DNA of 22,177 nt from Pseudomonadota bacterium (GCA_023433445.1 JAEZCS010000062.1:1-22177), one strand, 5' to 3'. Positions 15,001 to 22,177 are shown, counted from the first letter of the stretch. A program made the numbers and translations. The notes: generated from the sequence alone by a model not told the origin.

Positions 15001-15533
15001 CAAAGTTCACGGTAAACGACCGGCCAGTCCAATATCGCATGGACCCCGACACGCCTCTGCTCTGGGCGCTGCGTGACGCGTCCAACCTGACGGGGACCAA
15101 ATATGGATGCGGAACCGGCGACTGCGGGGCTTGCACCGTCGATATTGATGGTCAGGCCGTGCGGTCATGCCGGGTCACGATCAGGGAGACCGAAGGCCGC
15201 TTCGTCACCACGATCGAAGCGCTGTCCCCCGACCGGGGGCACCCGCTGCAACAGGTCTTCGCCGCCGACAATGTCTCGCAGTGCGGCTATTGTATTCCGG
15301 GCGTGCTGATGACGGCGGCAGTCCTGCTGAAGCACAACAGCGATCCCAGCGACGAAGAAATCGACGCCGCCATCACCAACATCTGCCGGTGTGGCATCTA
15401 TCCGCGCCTGCGCGGCGCCATAAGGCGCGCTGGGAAAATCATGCGCGGCGAGGAGCAGGTTGAGGCCGCCCCGCCGCCCGGCGTTTCCCCTGAGGAGGCT
15501 GCGCAGGCGGTTCCCGCGCTCCGCCGCCCCTGA
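14997..15533 (+). CDS. IorA-like [2Fe-2S] subunit of a molybdenum hydroxylase
   Basis: A 178-residue protein of the xanthine-dehydrogenase/isoquinoline 1-oxidoreductase alpha-subunit family. It passes electrons from a molybdenum active site. The N-terminal plant-ferredoxin-like domain binds one cluster with C38, C43, C46 (GCGTGDCGAC) and C58. The helical second domain binds another with C96, C99 (QCGYC), C130 and C132 (CRC). All eight ligands are present, as is Q95, the residue next to the pterin cofactor in relatives. A 25-residue Ala/Pro/Glu tail is extra. Family members normally sit beside a large molybdenum subunit, but the next gene is convergent and unrelated. The start overlaps the DUF2721 stop. 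Confidence 0.9.
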   Translation: MTKFTVNDRPVQYRMDPDTPLLWALRDASNLTGTKYGCGTGDCGACTVDIDGQAVRSCRVTIRETEGRFVTTIEALSPDRGHPLQQVFAADNVSQCGYCIPGVLMTAAVLLKHNSDPSDEEIDAAITNICRCGIYPRLRGAIRRAGKIMRGEEQVEAAPPPGVSPEEAAQAVPALRRP

Positions 15534-15537
15534 TCGC

Positions 15538-16347
15538 TCACCCGAAGCGATAGGCCGACACCGGCCAGCCGCGCACCGCATCGTCATAGTCCACCCGAGC
15601 CGGGTCATCGCCGCCCGCGCCGACCGCCACCATCAAGGGCAGCAGATGCTCCTCTCGCGGATGCGCGAAACGTGCCTCAGGCAATTGATCCCACGCCGCG
15701 ATCCGATCCGATCGCCGCTGCGGATCATCATCCATGACGGCATCATTGAGCGCTGCGTGCCACAAGAGCGAGGGCGTTCTCGCCTGCGAATCCTGAACCC
15801 GCATATTGTGGAAGCTCATGCCCGAACCGATGATGACCACGCCTTCGTCACGCAGGGGTTCAAGCGCGCGGCCTGCGGCGATATGGGCTGCCGGGTCCAG
15901 GTCGTGCCGCAGCGAAAGCTGAACGACGGGGATGTCCGCCTGCGGCCGCGCGACCTTCATCGGAATGAATACGCCGTGATCCCAACCCCGTTCGCGCTCC
16001 TCGGCGACGGGAAAGCCACCCTCGCGCAGCAGATGGGCCACGCGATCGGCAAGCTCTGGCGCACCAGGCGCGTTCCAGCTCAGCGCATAGGTGTGTGGCG
16101 GGAAGTTATAATAGTCGAACCGCAGTTCCGGACGATCGCCTTTATGCACGGTGAAGACCGGCTCCTCCCAATGAGCAGAGATGAGCAGCATCGCGCGCGG
16201 GCGCTCCGGCAGCCGTTCGATGACCTGCGCGAGATAATCCTGCATCGACTGCCACATCGGATCGCTCGCTGGGCGGTTCGGATCGGCTGGGTCCATGAAG
16301 AAGCAGGGACCGCCACCATGCGGAATGTAAAAGCTTGGCTGTTTCAT
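15538..16347 (-). CDS. LigB-family (class III) extradiol ring-cleavage dioxygenase, YgiD-like
   Basis: A 269-residue member of the LigB superfamily, closest in pattern to DODA/YgiD 4,5-DOPA extradiol dioxygenases. Candidate metal and catalytic histidines are H10 (YIPHGGGP), H59 (ISAHWEEP), H124 (WDHGVFIPM), H180 (MSFHNMR) and H229/H234 (AHPREEHLLPL). These enzymes open catecholic rings using Fe2+; several homologues have no known physiological substrate, and I cannot name one here. The start ATG 16345-16347 lies directly before the conserved N-terminus; ATG 16384-16386 would add 13 residues, and neither has a good ribosome site. It converges on the Fe-S gene with 4 bases between the stops and lies 70 bases downstream of bphP on the same strand. 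Confidence 0.88.
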   Translation of the reverse strand: MKQPSFYIPHGGGPCFFMDPADPNRPASDPMWQSMQDYLAQVIERLPERPRAMLLISAHWEEPVFTVHKGDRPELRFDYYNFPPHTYALSWNAPGAPELADRVAHLLREGGFPVAEERERGWDHGVFIPMKVARPQADIPVVQLSLRHDLDPAAHIAAGRALEPLRDEGVVIIGSGMSFHNMRVQDSQARTPSLLWHAALNDAVMDDDPQRRSDRIAAWDQLPEARFAHPREEHLLPLMVAVGAGGDDPARVDYDDAVRGWPVSAYRFG

Positions 16348-16417
16348 GGCATGTAGATCGCGTAGCGCTCCCCACCATGCAAGCATGGGGAGAGAAACAG
16401 TGCGTTTCGCGCCGCGT

Positions 16418-18982
16418 TCAGGCTTTCTCGGCGCCGATCATGGGCGCGATGGCCTGCGCCAACGTGTCGCCGGAATAGGGCTTCTTCAGCAAGGTGACCT
16501 GTCCAAAGCGATCGGGCAGATCCAGGCCGTCGCCATAGCCGGTGGCAAACAGAAAGCTGACGCCATTTTCCGCAAGCAGATCGGCGATGGGCAGGCTTGT
16601 TTCGTTACCCAGATTGAAATCCAGCACCGCGAAATCGATCCGTTGCGAAGTGATCGCTTCGCGAGCCCGCCCGACGCTGGCAGCTGTGACCACCTCGGCT
16701 CCCAGATCGCGGAGCGCATCTTCGCCGTCCATGGCGATGATCATATTGTCTTCGACCAGCAGGACGTTGCGGCCCTTCAGCAAGCCCGGCGCCGGGATAT
16801 GAATCGGCTTCAACCGTTCACCGCCTGTCACGTCGGGCAGGATCGACACGACGTGGATTGAAGGAATGCAGAAATGCGCCTCCAGCCCGGCCAGGCGGTA
16901 GGCGATCTCCGCCTTCCCGTCCAGATCATAGGGGATGGACCGTTCGATGACGGTCGAACCGAAACCGCGGCGGGTCGGCGCCACGACCGCCGGGCCGCCG
17001 CTTTCGGTCCAGTCGAGCAACAGGCTGCCATCAGCATCGACATGCCAATCGATACTGACGGTGCCGCCGTCCGACAGCGCGCCATATTTGGCGGCATTGG
17101 TCAGCATCTCGTGAATCACCAGCGCCAGCACGGTGAAGGCTGACGGCGTCAGCAGGACATTGGGGCCGGCTTGCTGGACCCGGTCGCGCTTCTCACCAAG
17201 ATAAGCCCCGGCTTCGACATCGATCAAATCCTGCAACCGTGCCGGCGCCCAGCGGTCGGCCGTGATCTGGTCATGCGCGCGGGCCAGCGCCTGGACCCTG
17301 CTTTCCAAGGTCTCGATAAACTCGTCCACGGACCGCGCATTGTCGCGCGTCTGCGACAGCAGCCCCCGGATGAGCGACAGGATATTGCGGACCCGGTGGT
17401 TGAGTTCGGCGATCAGCAGTTCCTGCTTCTCATGCGCCTTCTGCCGCTCTTCATTGGCGGAATCGGACAGGCGCAGCACCACTTCCAGCAAGGCCGTCCG
17501 GAGCGCCTCTGCAACGCGCAGTTCTGCGGGAGTGAAAGGCAGGGAAGTGCCCTTCACCAGTTGCGACCATTCCTCAAAACTTTTGCGCGGGGACAGGCGC
17601 GGCCCGTTGGGCCCATATTCGATATGTTTTTCCTGATTGCCTGCCCAGCGCACGGAGCGCATCTGTTCGGCGCGGAACAACAGGACATAATCGCGCGGAC
17701 GCCGCGACAGCGGGATCGCAAGCAGCCCAGCCGCACGATCGGCATAGGCCGCCGCTTCGGGCAGTAACCCGCTAAGGCTGTCAGTAGCGAACACCTGGCT
17801 TGCCGCCGCGCGGTTGAGCATGGAGACGATCGCCACGACAGCGGAGCGATCCGGCGTCAAGCCGGCGAGCGTCATCTCTCCATTTATATACACGCCCACG
17901 CCGTCGGCTGGCACAGTGTCGAAGATGACGTCGCCGAGCCAACGGGCGTTGGACAGCAGATCATGATCCTGCGCGACGGCGGACATCAGGCGATCGGCGG
18001 CTTGACGCGCCTTGCCTTCATAGTCCGCGGTTTCCGCTCGCTCCCGGCTTTCGAGCATCATGGAGAAGATCTGCCCGAACAGCTCCGCCGCGCTGCGCTG
18101 CGCAAAGGTGGGGAGGCGAGGCCCATAATGGTGGCAGGCGAACAGCCCCCACAGCCGCCCATCGACAATGATCGAAATGGAGAGCGAAGCGCCAACGCCC
18201 ATATTGCCCAGATATTCGATGTGGATTGGCGACACCGCGCGCAGCAGGCTCAGCGACATGTCGAGCGCGGCACCGGACGGATCCAGCGTCGGGATGACAG
18301 GGACCGGGACCGCGTTCACATCAGCGATGACCCGAAAGATATTGCGCACATACAGCGCCCGGGCCTGGGTCGGGATGTCAGAGGCGGGATAATGCAGCCC
18401 GAAAAAACTGTCGATGCCCGACCGCAATGCCTCGGCCACGACTTCGCCGTCTCCGCCTTCGGCAAAGCGGTAGACCATGACCCGGTCGAAACCCGTCAGC
18501 GCTCTTACCTGCCGCGCGCCGTCACGCAGGAAGGCTGCCATGCTGTCAGTCTGGGCCAGCCGCGAAACCATGGAGCGCACCATGCTGGTCGCCTCCATCT
18601 CATCGGCGACGGCGGGCTCGGCTTCTATGACCACCAGCGAGCCGGAGAAATGCACCGCAACGTCGAACGGCTTGATCCCGTCGATGAGCACGAGCGAAAA
18701 CATCCGCTCGACCGCGTCTGGACCGCGCAGCAGCGTGATGCGGTTGCGCAAGGAATGAATGGCGTCCGGGCTGAAAAGGTCACTGATCGGCTTGCCGAGC
18801 ATCTGCTCAGGGGCGAAGCCGATGAAGTCCGCACAATTTGCCGAAACGCGTGAGACCAGCCAATCGGCCGTTACCGCGACCAGGAAGCCGAAAGGCTGTA
18901 TGTTGCCTGGCACATGGATGGGTTCGCGATCGCAATTGCTGATATCGACAGCGAAGCTCGCGGCGTCCTGGCGCTCAGCCAT
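16418..18982 (-). CDS. bphP: Bacteriophytochrome hybrid histidine kinase (PAS-GAF-PHY-HWE kinase-receiver)
   Basis: An 854-residue red/far-red photoreceptor kinase. The biliverdin-binding cysteine C17 (DISNCDREPIHVPG) precedes a PAS domain (about 20-125). The GAF domain (about 140-310) has PASDIP (199-204) and the CHHYGPR histidines (283-287). The PHY domain (about 325-505) has the tongue motif PRKSF (465-469) and WAGN. A kinase of the HWE/HisKA_2 class follows, with phospho-acceptor H529 (ELNHRVRN), the N-box HEMLTNAAKYGALS and the class-defining WTE (658-660). The C-terminal receiver (about 738-852) has D788 and K834 and a FATGYG motif (812-817). All key residues are intact. It overlaps bphO by 8 bases and is read after it. 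Confidence 0.95.
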   Translation of the reverse strand: MAERQDAASFAVDISNCDREPIHVPGNIQPFGFLVAVTADWLVSRVSANCADFIGFAPEQMLGKPISDLFSPDAIHSLRNRITLLRGPDAVERMFSLVLIDGIKPFDVAVHFSGSLVVIEAEPAVADEMEATSMVRSMVSRLAQTDSMAAFLRDGARQVRALTGFDRVMVYRFAEGGDGEVVAEALRSGIDSFFGLHYPASDIPTQARALYVRNIFRVIADVNAVPVPVIPTLDPSGAALDMSLSLLRAVSPIHIEYLGNMGVGASLSISIIVDGRLWGLFACHHYGPRLPTFAQRSAAELFGQIFSMMLESRERAETADYEGKARQAADRLMSAVAQDHDLLSNARWLGDVIFDTVPADGVGVYINGEMTLAGLTPDRSAVVAIVSMLNRAAASQVFATDSLSGLLPEAAAYADRAAGLLAIPLSRRPRDYVLLFRAEQMRSVRWAGNQEKHIEYGPNGPRLSPRKSFEEWSQLVKGTSLPFTPAELRVAEALRTALLEVVLRLSDSANEERQKAHEKQELLIAELNHRVRNILSLIRGLLSQTRDNARSVDEFIETLESRVQALARAHDQITADRWAPARLQDLIDVEAGAYLGEKRDRVQQAGPNVLLTPSAFTVLALVIHEMLTNAAKYGALSDGGTVSIDWHVDADGSLLLDWTESGGPAVVAPTRRGFGSTVIERSIPYDLDGKAEIAYRLAGLEAHFCIPSIHVVSILPDVTGGERLKPIHIPAPGLLKGRNVLLVEDNMIIAMDGEDALRDLGAEVVTAASVGRAREAITSQRIDFAVLDFNLGNETSLPIADLLAENGVSFLFATGYGDGLDLPDRFGQVTLLKKPYSGDTLAQAIAPMIGAEKA

Positions 18983-19511
18983 TGTTCAGGCGCTCCGCCG
19001 CGGCACCTGCGGCAAAGAGCGCAAAGGCAGTTTCTGCCCCCTGTACAGCACTGTCGATCCATTCCTGCCCGCCGCCTTCGGCCGCCGCGTCGAGCGCCTG
19101 CTGAAACGCGATCCAGCTGCCCTTCTGGTGACCGGCCTTGAGATAGGCGCGCGGCAGTCCGGGAGCCACCTGCCGCTCCAGCATGGCGCCGCCCAGACGC
19201 GACCCTTCAAGGGCATAGAGAGCGCCCCAGCGGAAGGCCTCATTTACCTCGCCTTGGGCCGTCAGAGGTTCAGGGATCGATTCGCCCAAGACCGCAAGAT
19301 CCTCCACAAGCTGGGGCAATCGCGGCGAATCCGGCTGAGCGAGCTGCTCCAGCGGCATGAGCGCACGGGCATGGGCTTTAAGAAAAGCGCCATACTCGAC
19401 CGGTGAACCCAATGAAAAATTTGAATAAAGTTCGTCCACATGTTGGTGATCTGCCATTGTGGCATCACGTAGGGCCTGTCGGACGCGGCCGGCATTGGAC
19501 GTTCTCTTCAC
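18975..19511 (-). CDS. bphO: Biliverdin-producing heme oxygenase
   Basis: A 178-residue bacterial heme oxygenase, which opens heme to biliverdin, CO and iron. The LRDATMADHQHVDELYSNF segment holds the probable heme-ligand histidine H22, and ALYALEGSRLGGAML is the distal helix typical of BphO. It starts with GTG 19509-19511, with AGGA 7 bases upstream; ATG 19455-19457 is too far in, because it would drop the LRDAT helix. Its end overlaps the bphP start by 8 bases, so chromophore enzyme and photoreceptor are translationally linked. A 14-base palindrome lies 34 bases upstream of the start. Confidence 0.93.
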   Translation of the reverse strand: MKRTSNAGRVRQALRDATMADHQHVDELYSNFSLGSPVEYGAFLKAHARALMPLEQLAQPDSPRLPQLVEDLAVLGESIPEPLTAQGEVNEAFRWGALYALEGSRLGGAMLERQVAPGLPRAYLKAGHQKGSWIAFQQALDAAAEGGGQEWIDSAVQGAETAFALFAAGAAAERLNNG

Positions 19512-19545
19512 TCGTCGTTCCTAAAGGCTGTTAACGAGCCGCGCA

Positions 19546-19559
19546 CTGATCTAGATCAG
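19546..19559. promoter_or_regulatory. Perfect 14-base palindrome upstream of bphO-bphP, candidate operator
   Basis: CTGATCTAGATCAG is fully self-complementary and lies 34 bases before the bphO start codon. It is a good size for a dimeric regulator. No regulator gene is adjacent, and no family assignment is possible from the sequence. Confidence 0.4.
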
Positions 19560-19706
19560 CTTTTCAGGGGCAACGACAGCGGTTGATCTATTTTCCAGCC
19601 GAATAACTATTTTCTGCTCATCTGGCTCCATCGGCCATCTATATAGTAAAAGATTCTTTCTGATCGCTGACGAAGAAGTTCAGCCTCGCGACATGGCAGC
19701 GGACAT

Positions 19707-19740
19707 AAAAGGGCAACATGCGGGGCATGGCGCCCCTTTT
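19707..19740. promoter_or_regulatory. Leader hairpin with T-run before first RcnB gene
   Basis: Two nested pairings are possible: AAAAGGG (19707-19713) with CCCTTTT (19734-19740), or the tighter GGGGC (19722-19726) with GCCCC (19732-19736) followed by TTTT. The T-run ends 15 bases before the ATG at 19756. It could be a weak attenuator in the RcnB leader or a terminator for transcription arriving from either side. Confidence 0.45.
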
Positions 19741-19755
19741 GGAAAGTCGAAGATC

Positions 19756-20610
19756 ATGTTGAGGAAGATGATGCTGGCGGGGCTGATGACCGCCACGGTG
19801 CTCGGCGGCGTTGCTCCGGCATATGCCCAACGGTGGCAGGATGGCGGCCGGGATCGCGGCGGCGCGCAGGCAGGCCGGAACGATGGTCAGGCGGCACGCG
19901 ATGGCGGACGATTTGGGCAGCGTTCGGACGGCGGCACACGCGGCGACCGGACGGCGGGGCAGCGTTGGCAGGAACGGGCCACTGACCGCGCCGCTGCTCG
20001 ACCAGCTCAGCAGCAGCCCGATCGCCAATGGCAGCGCGGCGAAGTCCGCACCGATGCCGCTCGCGATGCGCGGCGGAACGATGCACGCATCAGGGAAAGA
20101 TCTGTCGCTGAGCGTCCGCAATGGCGGGGTGACCGCCGGGACAATAACCGCCCCGACTGGCGCAATGACCGCGCGGAGCGACGCCCCGACTGGAACGGCT
20201 ACCGTCCAAGTGGACGGCTCGACAGCGGCAACAACTGGCGCGGCACCCTGGCCAGTCCTCGCCGCTTCGACGACCGCACGCGCTGGAGCAATCAACGGCG
20301 CTGGGACAATGGCTGGCGGCAGGACCGTCGCTATGACTGGCGCGGCTACCGGGCGCACTATGGTGATCGCTATCGCCTCGGCCGCTATTATGCCCCGCGC
20401 GGATGGGATTATGGCTATAGCCGCGTGTCGGTGGGCCTGTTCCTGAACAGCATGCTGTTCGCCAACAATTATTGGATCAATGATCCCTGGTCGTACCGCC
20501 TGCCCCCCGCTTATGGGACGCTGCGCTGGATCCGCTATTATGACGATGCGCTGCTGGTCGATGTCCGCGACGGCTATGTCGTCGACGTGATCCGGGACTT
20601 CTTCTGGTAA
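19756..20610 (+). CDS. RcnB-family periplasmic protein with long Arg/Asp-rich region
   Basis: A 284-residue exported protein. The signal peptide is MLRKMMLAGLMTATVLGGVAPAYA. It is followed by about 170 residues of low-complexity sequence rich in Arg, Asp, Asn, Gln, Gly and Trp, with loosely repeated WR, PDW and RRDW elements. The C-terminal RcnB domain (PF11776 type) covers about 212-284, with YYAPRGWDYGYSR, NDPWSYRLPP, LRWIRYYDDALLVD and the final DFFW. E. coli RcnB modulates nickel/cobalt homeostasis, but most homologues are uncharacterised and no rcnA or rcnR is nearby. GGAAAG lies about 10 bases before ATG 19756. A strong terminator follows. A shorter paralogue lies at 21568-22041. Confidence 0.85.
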   Translation: MLRKMMLAGLMTATVLGGVAPAYAQRWQDGGRDRGGAQAGRNDGQAARDGGRFGQRSDGGTRGDRTAGQRWQERATDRAAARPAQQQPDRQWQRGEVRTDAARDARRNDARIRERSVAERPQWRGDRRDNNRPDWRNDRAERRPDWNGYRPSGRLDSGNNWRGTLASPRRFDDRTRWSNQRRWDNGWRQDRRYDWRGYRAHYGDRYRLGRYYAPRGWDYGYSRVSVGLFLNSMLFANNYWINDPWSYRLPPAYGTLRWIRYYDDALLVDVRDGYVVDVIRDFFW

Positions 20611-20638
20611 GCTGGAGATCATCCTGCAAACACCAACT

Positions 20639-20669
20639 GGGCCTGGCGCACTGCGCGCCAGGCCCTTTT
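20639..20669 (+). terminator. Rho-independent terminator after first RcnB gene
   Basis: An 11-base perfect stem GGGCCTGGCGC (20639-20649) with GCGCCAGGCCC (20655-20665), loop ACTGC, then TTTT. It separates the RcnB gene from the oxygenase gene that starts 39 bases later. Confidence 0.92.
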
Positions 20670-20707
20670 CATTTGCGCCCTTGCATCGGCGGCGGCAGGA
20701 AGCAGGC

Positions 20708-21385
20708 ATGACGGACTTGATCGATGATGGCGGCATCGCCTCGACCATAAGGGCGAAGATCGGCGACGCGGTGCGCGCTAAGCTGGATCGCAACCCGATG
20801 GTCAGCCGGATCGACACGGCCCACCTGGAAATCTACGGGCGACACGACTTTCTGAGCGCCGGTGAGTGCCAGGCCCTGCGCACGCTGATCGATGCGGACG
20901 CACAGCCTTCGACCCTTTTCTCCGGCAGCGCGAACGCTGATTACCGCACCAGCCACAGCTGCAATCTCAAGCCTTATGACCCACTGATCACCAGCATCAG
21001 CGACCGGATCTGCGCATTGACCGGACTGCCGCCTGAAAATGGCGAGACTCTGCAGGGCCAGCGCTACGCAGCAGGTCAGGAATATAAGGCCCATTGCGAC
21101 TATTTCCCCGTCACCGCGAGCTACTGGCCCGCGATGATGAAGACGGGGGGACAACGCAGCTGGACGGCGATGATCTATCTTTCGCCCGTCGCTGCAGGTG
21201 GGGAGACGCACTTTCCCCATTGCGAATTCATGGTGCCGCCCGTCGAGGGCATGATCCTCATCTGGAACAACATGAAGGCTGACGGCTCCCCCAACCCGAT
21301 GAGCCTGCACGCCGCCCGGCCCGTCGAAAGCGGGACCAAATATGTCGTCACCAAATGGTTTCGCGAACGCCGCTGGACCGCCTGA
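20708..21385 (+). CDS. 2-oxoglutarate/Fe(II) oxygenase, prolyl 4-hydroxylase family
   Basis: A 225-residue cytosolic oxygenase of the P4H alpha-subunit family. These couple 2-oxoglutarate decarboxylation to hydroxylation of protein or small-molecule substrates. The iron ligands are H129 and D131 (AHCDYF) and H201 (LHAARPV). The 2-oxoglutarate-binding lysine is K211 (GTKYVVTKWF). GGETHFP (164-170) and MILIWNN are typical core pieces. Residues about 1-45 form a helical N-terminal part. No signal peptide is seen. The start ATG 20708 has AGGA about 8 bases upstream. It lies alone between two RcnB genes on the same strand, after a terminator. The substrate is unknown. Confidence 0.9.
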   Translation: MTDLIDDGGIASTIRAKIGDAVRAKLDRNPMVSRIDTAHLEIYGRHDFLSAGECQALRTLIDADAQPSTLFSGSANADYRTSHSCNLKPYDPLITSISDRICALTGLPPENGETLQGQRYAAGQEYKAHCDYFPVTASYWPAMMKTGGQRSWTAMIYLSPVAAGGETHFPHCEFMVPPVEGMILIWNNMKADGSPNPMSLHAARPVESGTKYVVTKWFRERRWTA

Positions 21386-21495
21386 TCATCCGCGAGCGAG
21401 GCATTGTTACAAGTTGCGACATAAATGTCTGATTCCTGACTGCGTCGTTCCCTGATGGTTCAGAGGCAGGCGCGCATAAACAGTCTGTTGGTGGC

Positions 21496-21539
21496 GGAAC
21501 CGGCCATGAGGGAGGTAAGTTTGGTCCCCCGCCGGTTCC
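21496..21539 (+). promoter_or_regulatory. Structured 5' leader hairpin before second RcnB gene
   Basis: GGAACCGGC (21496-21504) pairs perfectly with GCCGGTTCC (21531-21539), with a purine-rich loop containing AGGGAGG and, further out, GGCGG with CCGCC. It lies about 28 bases before the start codon and has no T-run, so it is a stable leader structure and not a terminator. Any regulatory role is unproven. Confidence 0.5.
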
Positions 21540-21567
21540 GGGCCGCCAAGCTGATGGGAGAAGATAT

Positions 21568-22041
21568 ATGCGTAAGTTGATCATTCTCGGCCTGATCGCA
21601 GCGACTGCAATGCCCAGTGCCGTCATGGCCCAGTCGCGCGGCGAGGTGCGCGACAGTGCGCGGGAACTGCGTCAGGAACAGCGCCAATTGCGTGACGCGC
21701 AGCGCTATGGCTCGCGCCATGATGTCCGCGACCAACGTCGCGACGTCCGGCAGGCGAGACAGGAGTTGCGCGAAGACTGGCGCGACTATCGGCGCTCCAA
21801 CCGCGACGTCTATCGCGCCGGCAACTGGCGCGCGCCGTTCCGCTACAACCGTTGGGATGTCGGATCACGGCTGCGCCCGAACTACTATCATTCCCGCTAC
21901 TATATCAGCGACCCCTATCGCTATCGTCTGCCCCGTCCCGGCAACCCCAATCTTCGCTGGGTGAGGCACTATAATGACGTCCTGCTGGTCAATGTCCGCA
22001 GCGGCCGCGTGATGCAGGTCCATCGGGGCTTCTTCTGGTAA
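21568..22041 (+). CDS. RcnB-family periplasmic protein, short form
   Basis: A 157-residue exported protein. The signal peptide is MRKLIILGLIAATAMPSAVMA, cleaved before QSRGEV. A highly charged helical region (about 24-85, Arg/Asp/Gln with repeated VRD, LRQ and RQ steps) is probably a coiled or extended helix. The RcnB domain follows at about 88-157, with YYISDPYRYRLPRPG, NLRWVRHYNDVLLVN and the final GFFW. It is a clear paralogue of 19756-20610, with a much shorter charged region. ATG 21568 has GGGAGAAG about 5-12 bases upstream. Metal-related function is only suggested by the family name. A terminator follows. Confidence 0.88.
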   Translation: MRKLIILGLIAATAMPSAVMAQSRGEVRDSARELRQEQRQLRDAQRYGSRHDVRDQRRDVRQARQELREDWRDYRRSNRDVYRAGNWRAPFRYNRWDVGSRLRPNYYHSRYYISDPYRYRLPRPGNPNLRWVRHYNDVLLVNVRSGRVMQVHRGFFW

Positions 22042-22063
22042 CAGGCAGGATCGAGGAATGAAG

Positions 22064-22095
22064 AGCGGCTCCGGGCGAAAGTCCGGAGCTGTTTT
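22064..22095 (+). terminator. Rho-independent terminator after second RcnB gene
   Basis: An 11-base stem AGCGGCTCCGG (22064-22074) with CCGGAGCTGTT (22083-22093), including two G-T wobbles, loop GCGAAAGT, then a short T-run. It lies 22 bases after the stop. Nothing further can be supported in the last 80 bases of the window. Confidence 0.8.
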
Positions 22096-22177
22096 CATGT
22101 GAGCAGAGAACGCGCACAGACGCGCGCGCACGCCCGTTGGTCCGCTTGGCTTTTCTGTCGGAAGTCCCCTTGGCCGC

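Noticed and set aside
16367..16392. Hairpin between bphP and the dioxygenase considered as a terminator
   Set aside because: The stem is interrupted by a 3-base bulge and no T-run follows on either strand.
19639..20817. 392-residue frame antisense to the first RcnB gene
   Set aside because: Produced by the low-complexity Arg/Asp codons read backwards. It runs across a strong terminator and into the oxygenase gene.
21496..21521. GGAAC...GTT considered as an EcfG stress promoter
   Set aside because: The spacing between the two boxes is 18, outside the usual 16-17, and the GGAAC belongs to the leader hairpin.

Overview
The window looks like chromosomal DNA of an alphaproteobacterium of the Sphingomonadaceae (Sphingobium/Sphingomonas type). 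This is inferred from high GC, a tonB-exbB-exbD-exbD cluster, class I PHA synthase with a phasin, the hom/glpX pairing, a bacteriophytochrome with an HWE-type kinase, and RcnB-family periplasmic proteins. I see no rRNA, tRNA, CRISPR array, insertion sequence, phage gene or attachment site. Coding density is high, no gene-free stretch exceeds 300 bases, and the visible terminators sit where gene orientation predicts.

Left part (1-4302): the end of an ABC exporter ATPase faces a small PilZ protein. Upstream of the PilZ gene on the minus strand is a TonB energy-transduction operon read tonB, exbB, exbD, exbD, closed by a UUCG-loop terminator. A further terminator-like hairpin lies between tonB and exbB. 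Divergent from tonB is a secreted protein of unknown function whose leader carries a strong dyad.

Central metabolism (4400-7218): homoserine dehydrogenase and class II fructose-1,6-bisphosphatase (glpX), the latter followed by a textbook terminator. A small cysteine-containing secreted protein lies between them on the other strand.

Middle (7332-13076, all minus strand): a MerC-like membrane protein behind a 26-base dyad, a MASE1-PAS-GGDEF diguanylate cyclase, the adaptor clpS, a phasin with a long basic/acidic N-terminal extension and a possible second internal start, and PHA synthase phaC. The phasin promoter is flanked by two TGC-rich elements like known PhaR operators.

Right-middle (13077-16347): an alaC-type aminotransferase leads a plus-strand group with a tiny membrane protein, a DUF2721 membrane protein and an IorA-like [2Fe-2S] subunit. 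The last three are joined by ATGA overlaps. The Fe-S protein has no molybdenum-subunit gene beside it. A LigB-type extradiol dioxygenase converges on this group.

Right (16418-22177): heme oxygenase bphO overlaps bphP, so chromophore synthesis and its photoreceptor are co-translated. The photoreceptor is a hybrid kinase (PAS-GAF-PHY-HWE kinase-receiver) whose receiver has a FATG motif like the FAT GUY receivers of sphingomonads. The window ends with two RcnB-family secreted proteins flanking a prolyl-4-hydroxylase-type oxygenase. Both RcnB genes have structured 5' leaders and terminator hairpins. No clear new defence or mobile system is visible. The most promising leads are the RcnB/oxygenase trio, the two-form phasin, the phytochrome module and the leader structures.
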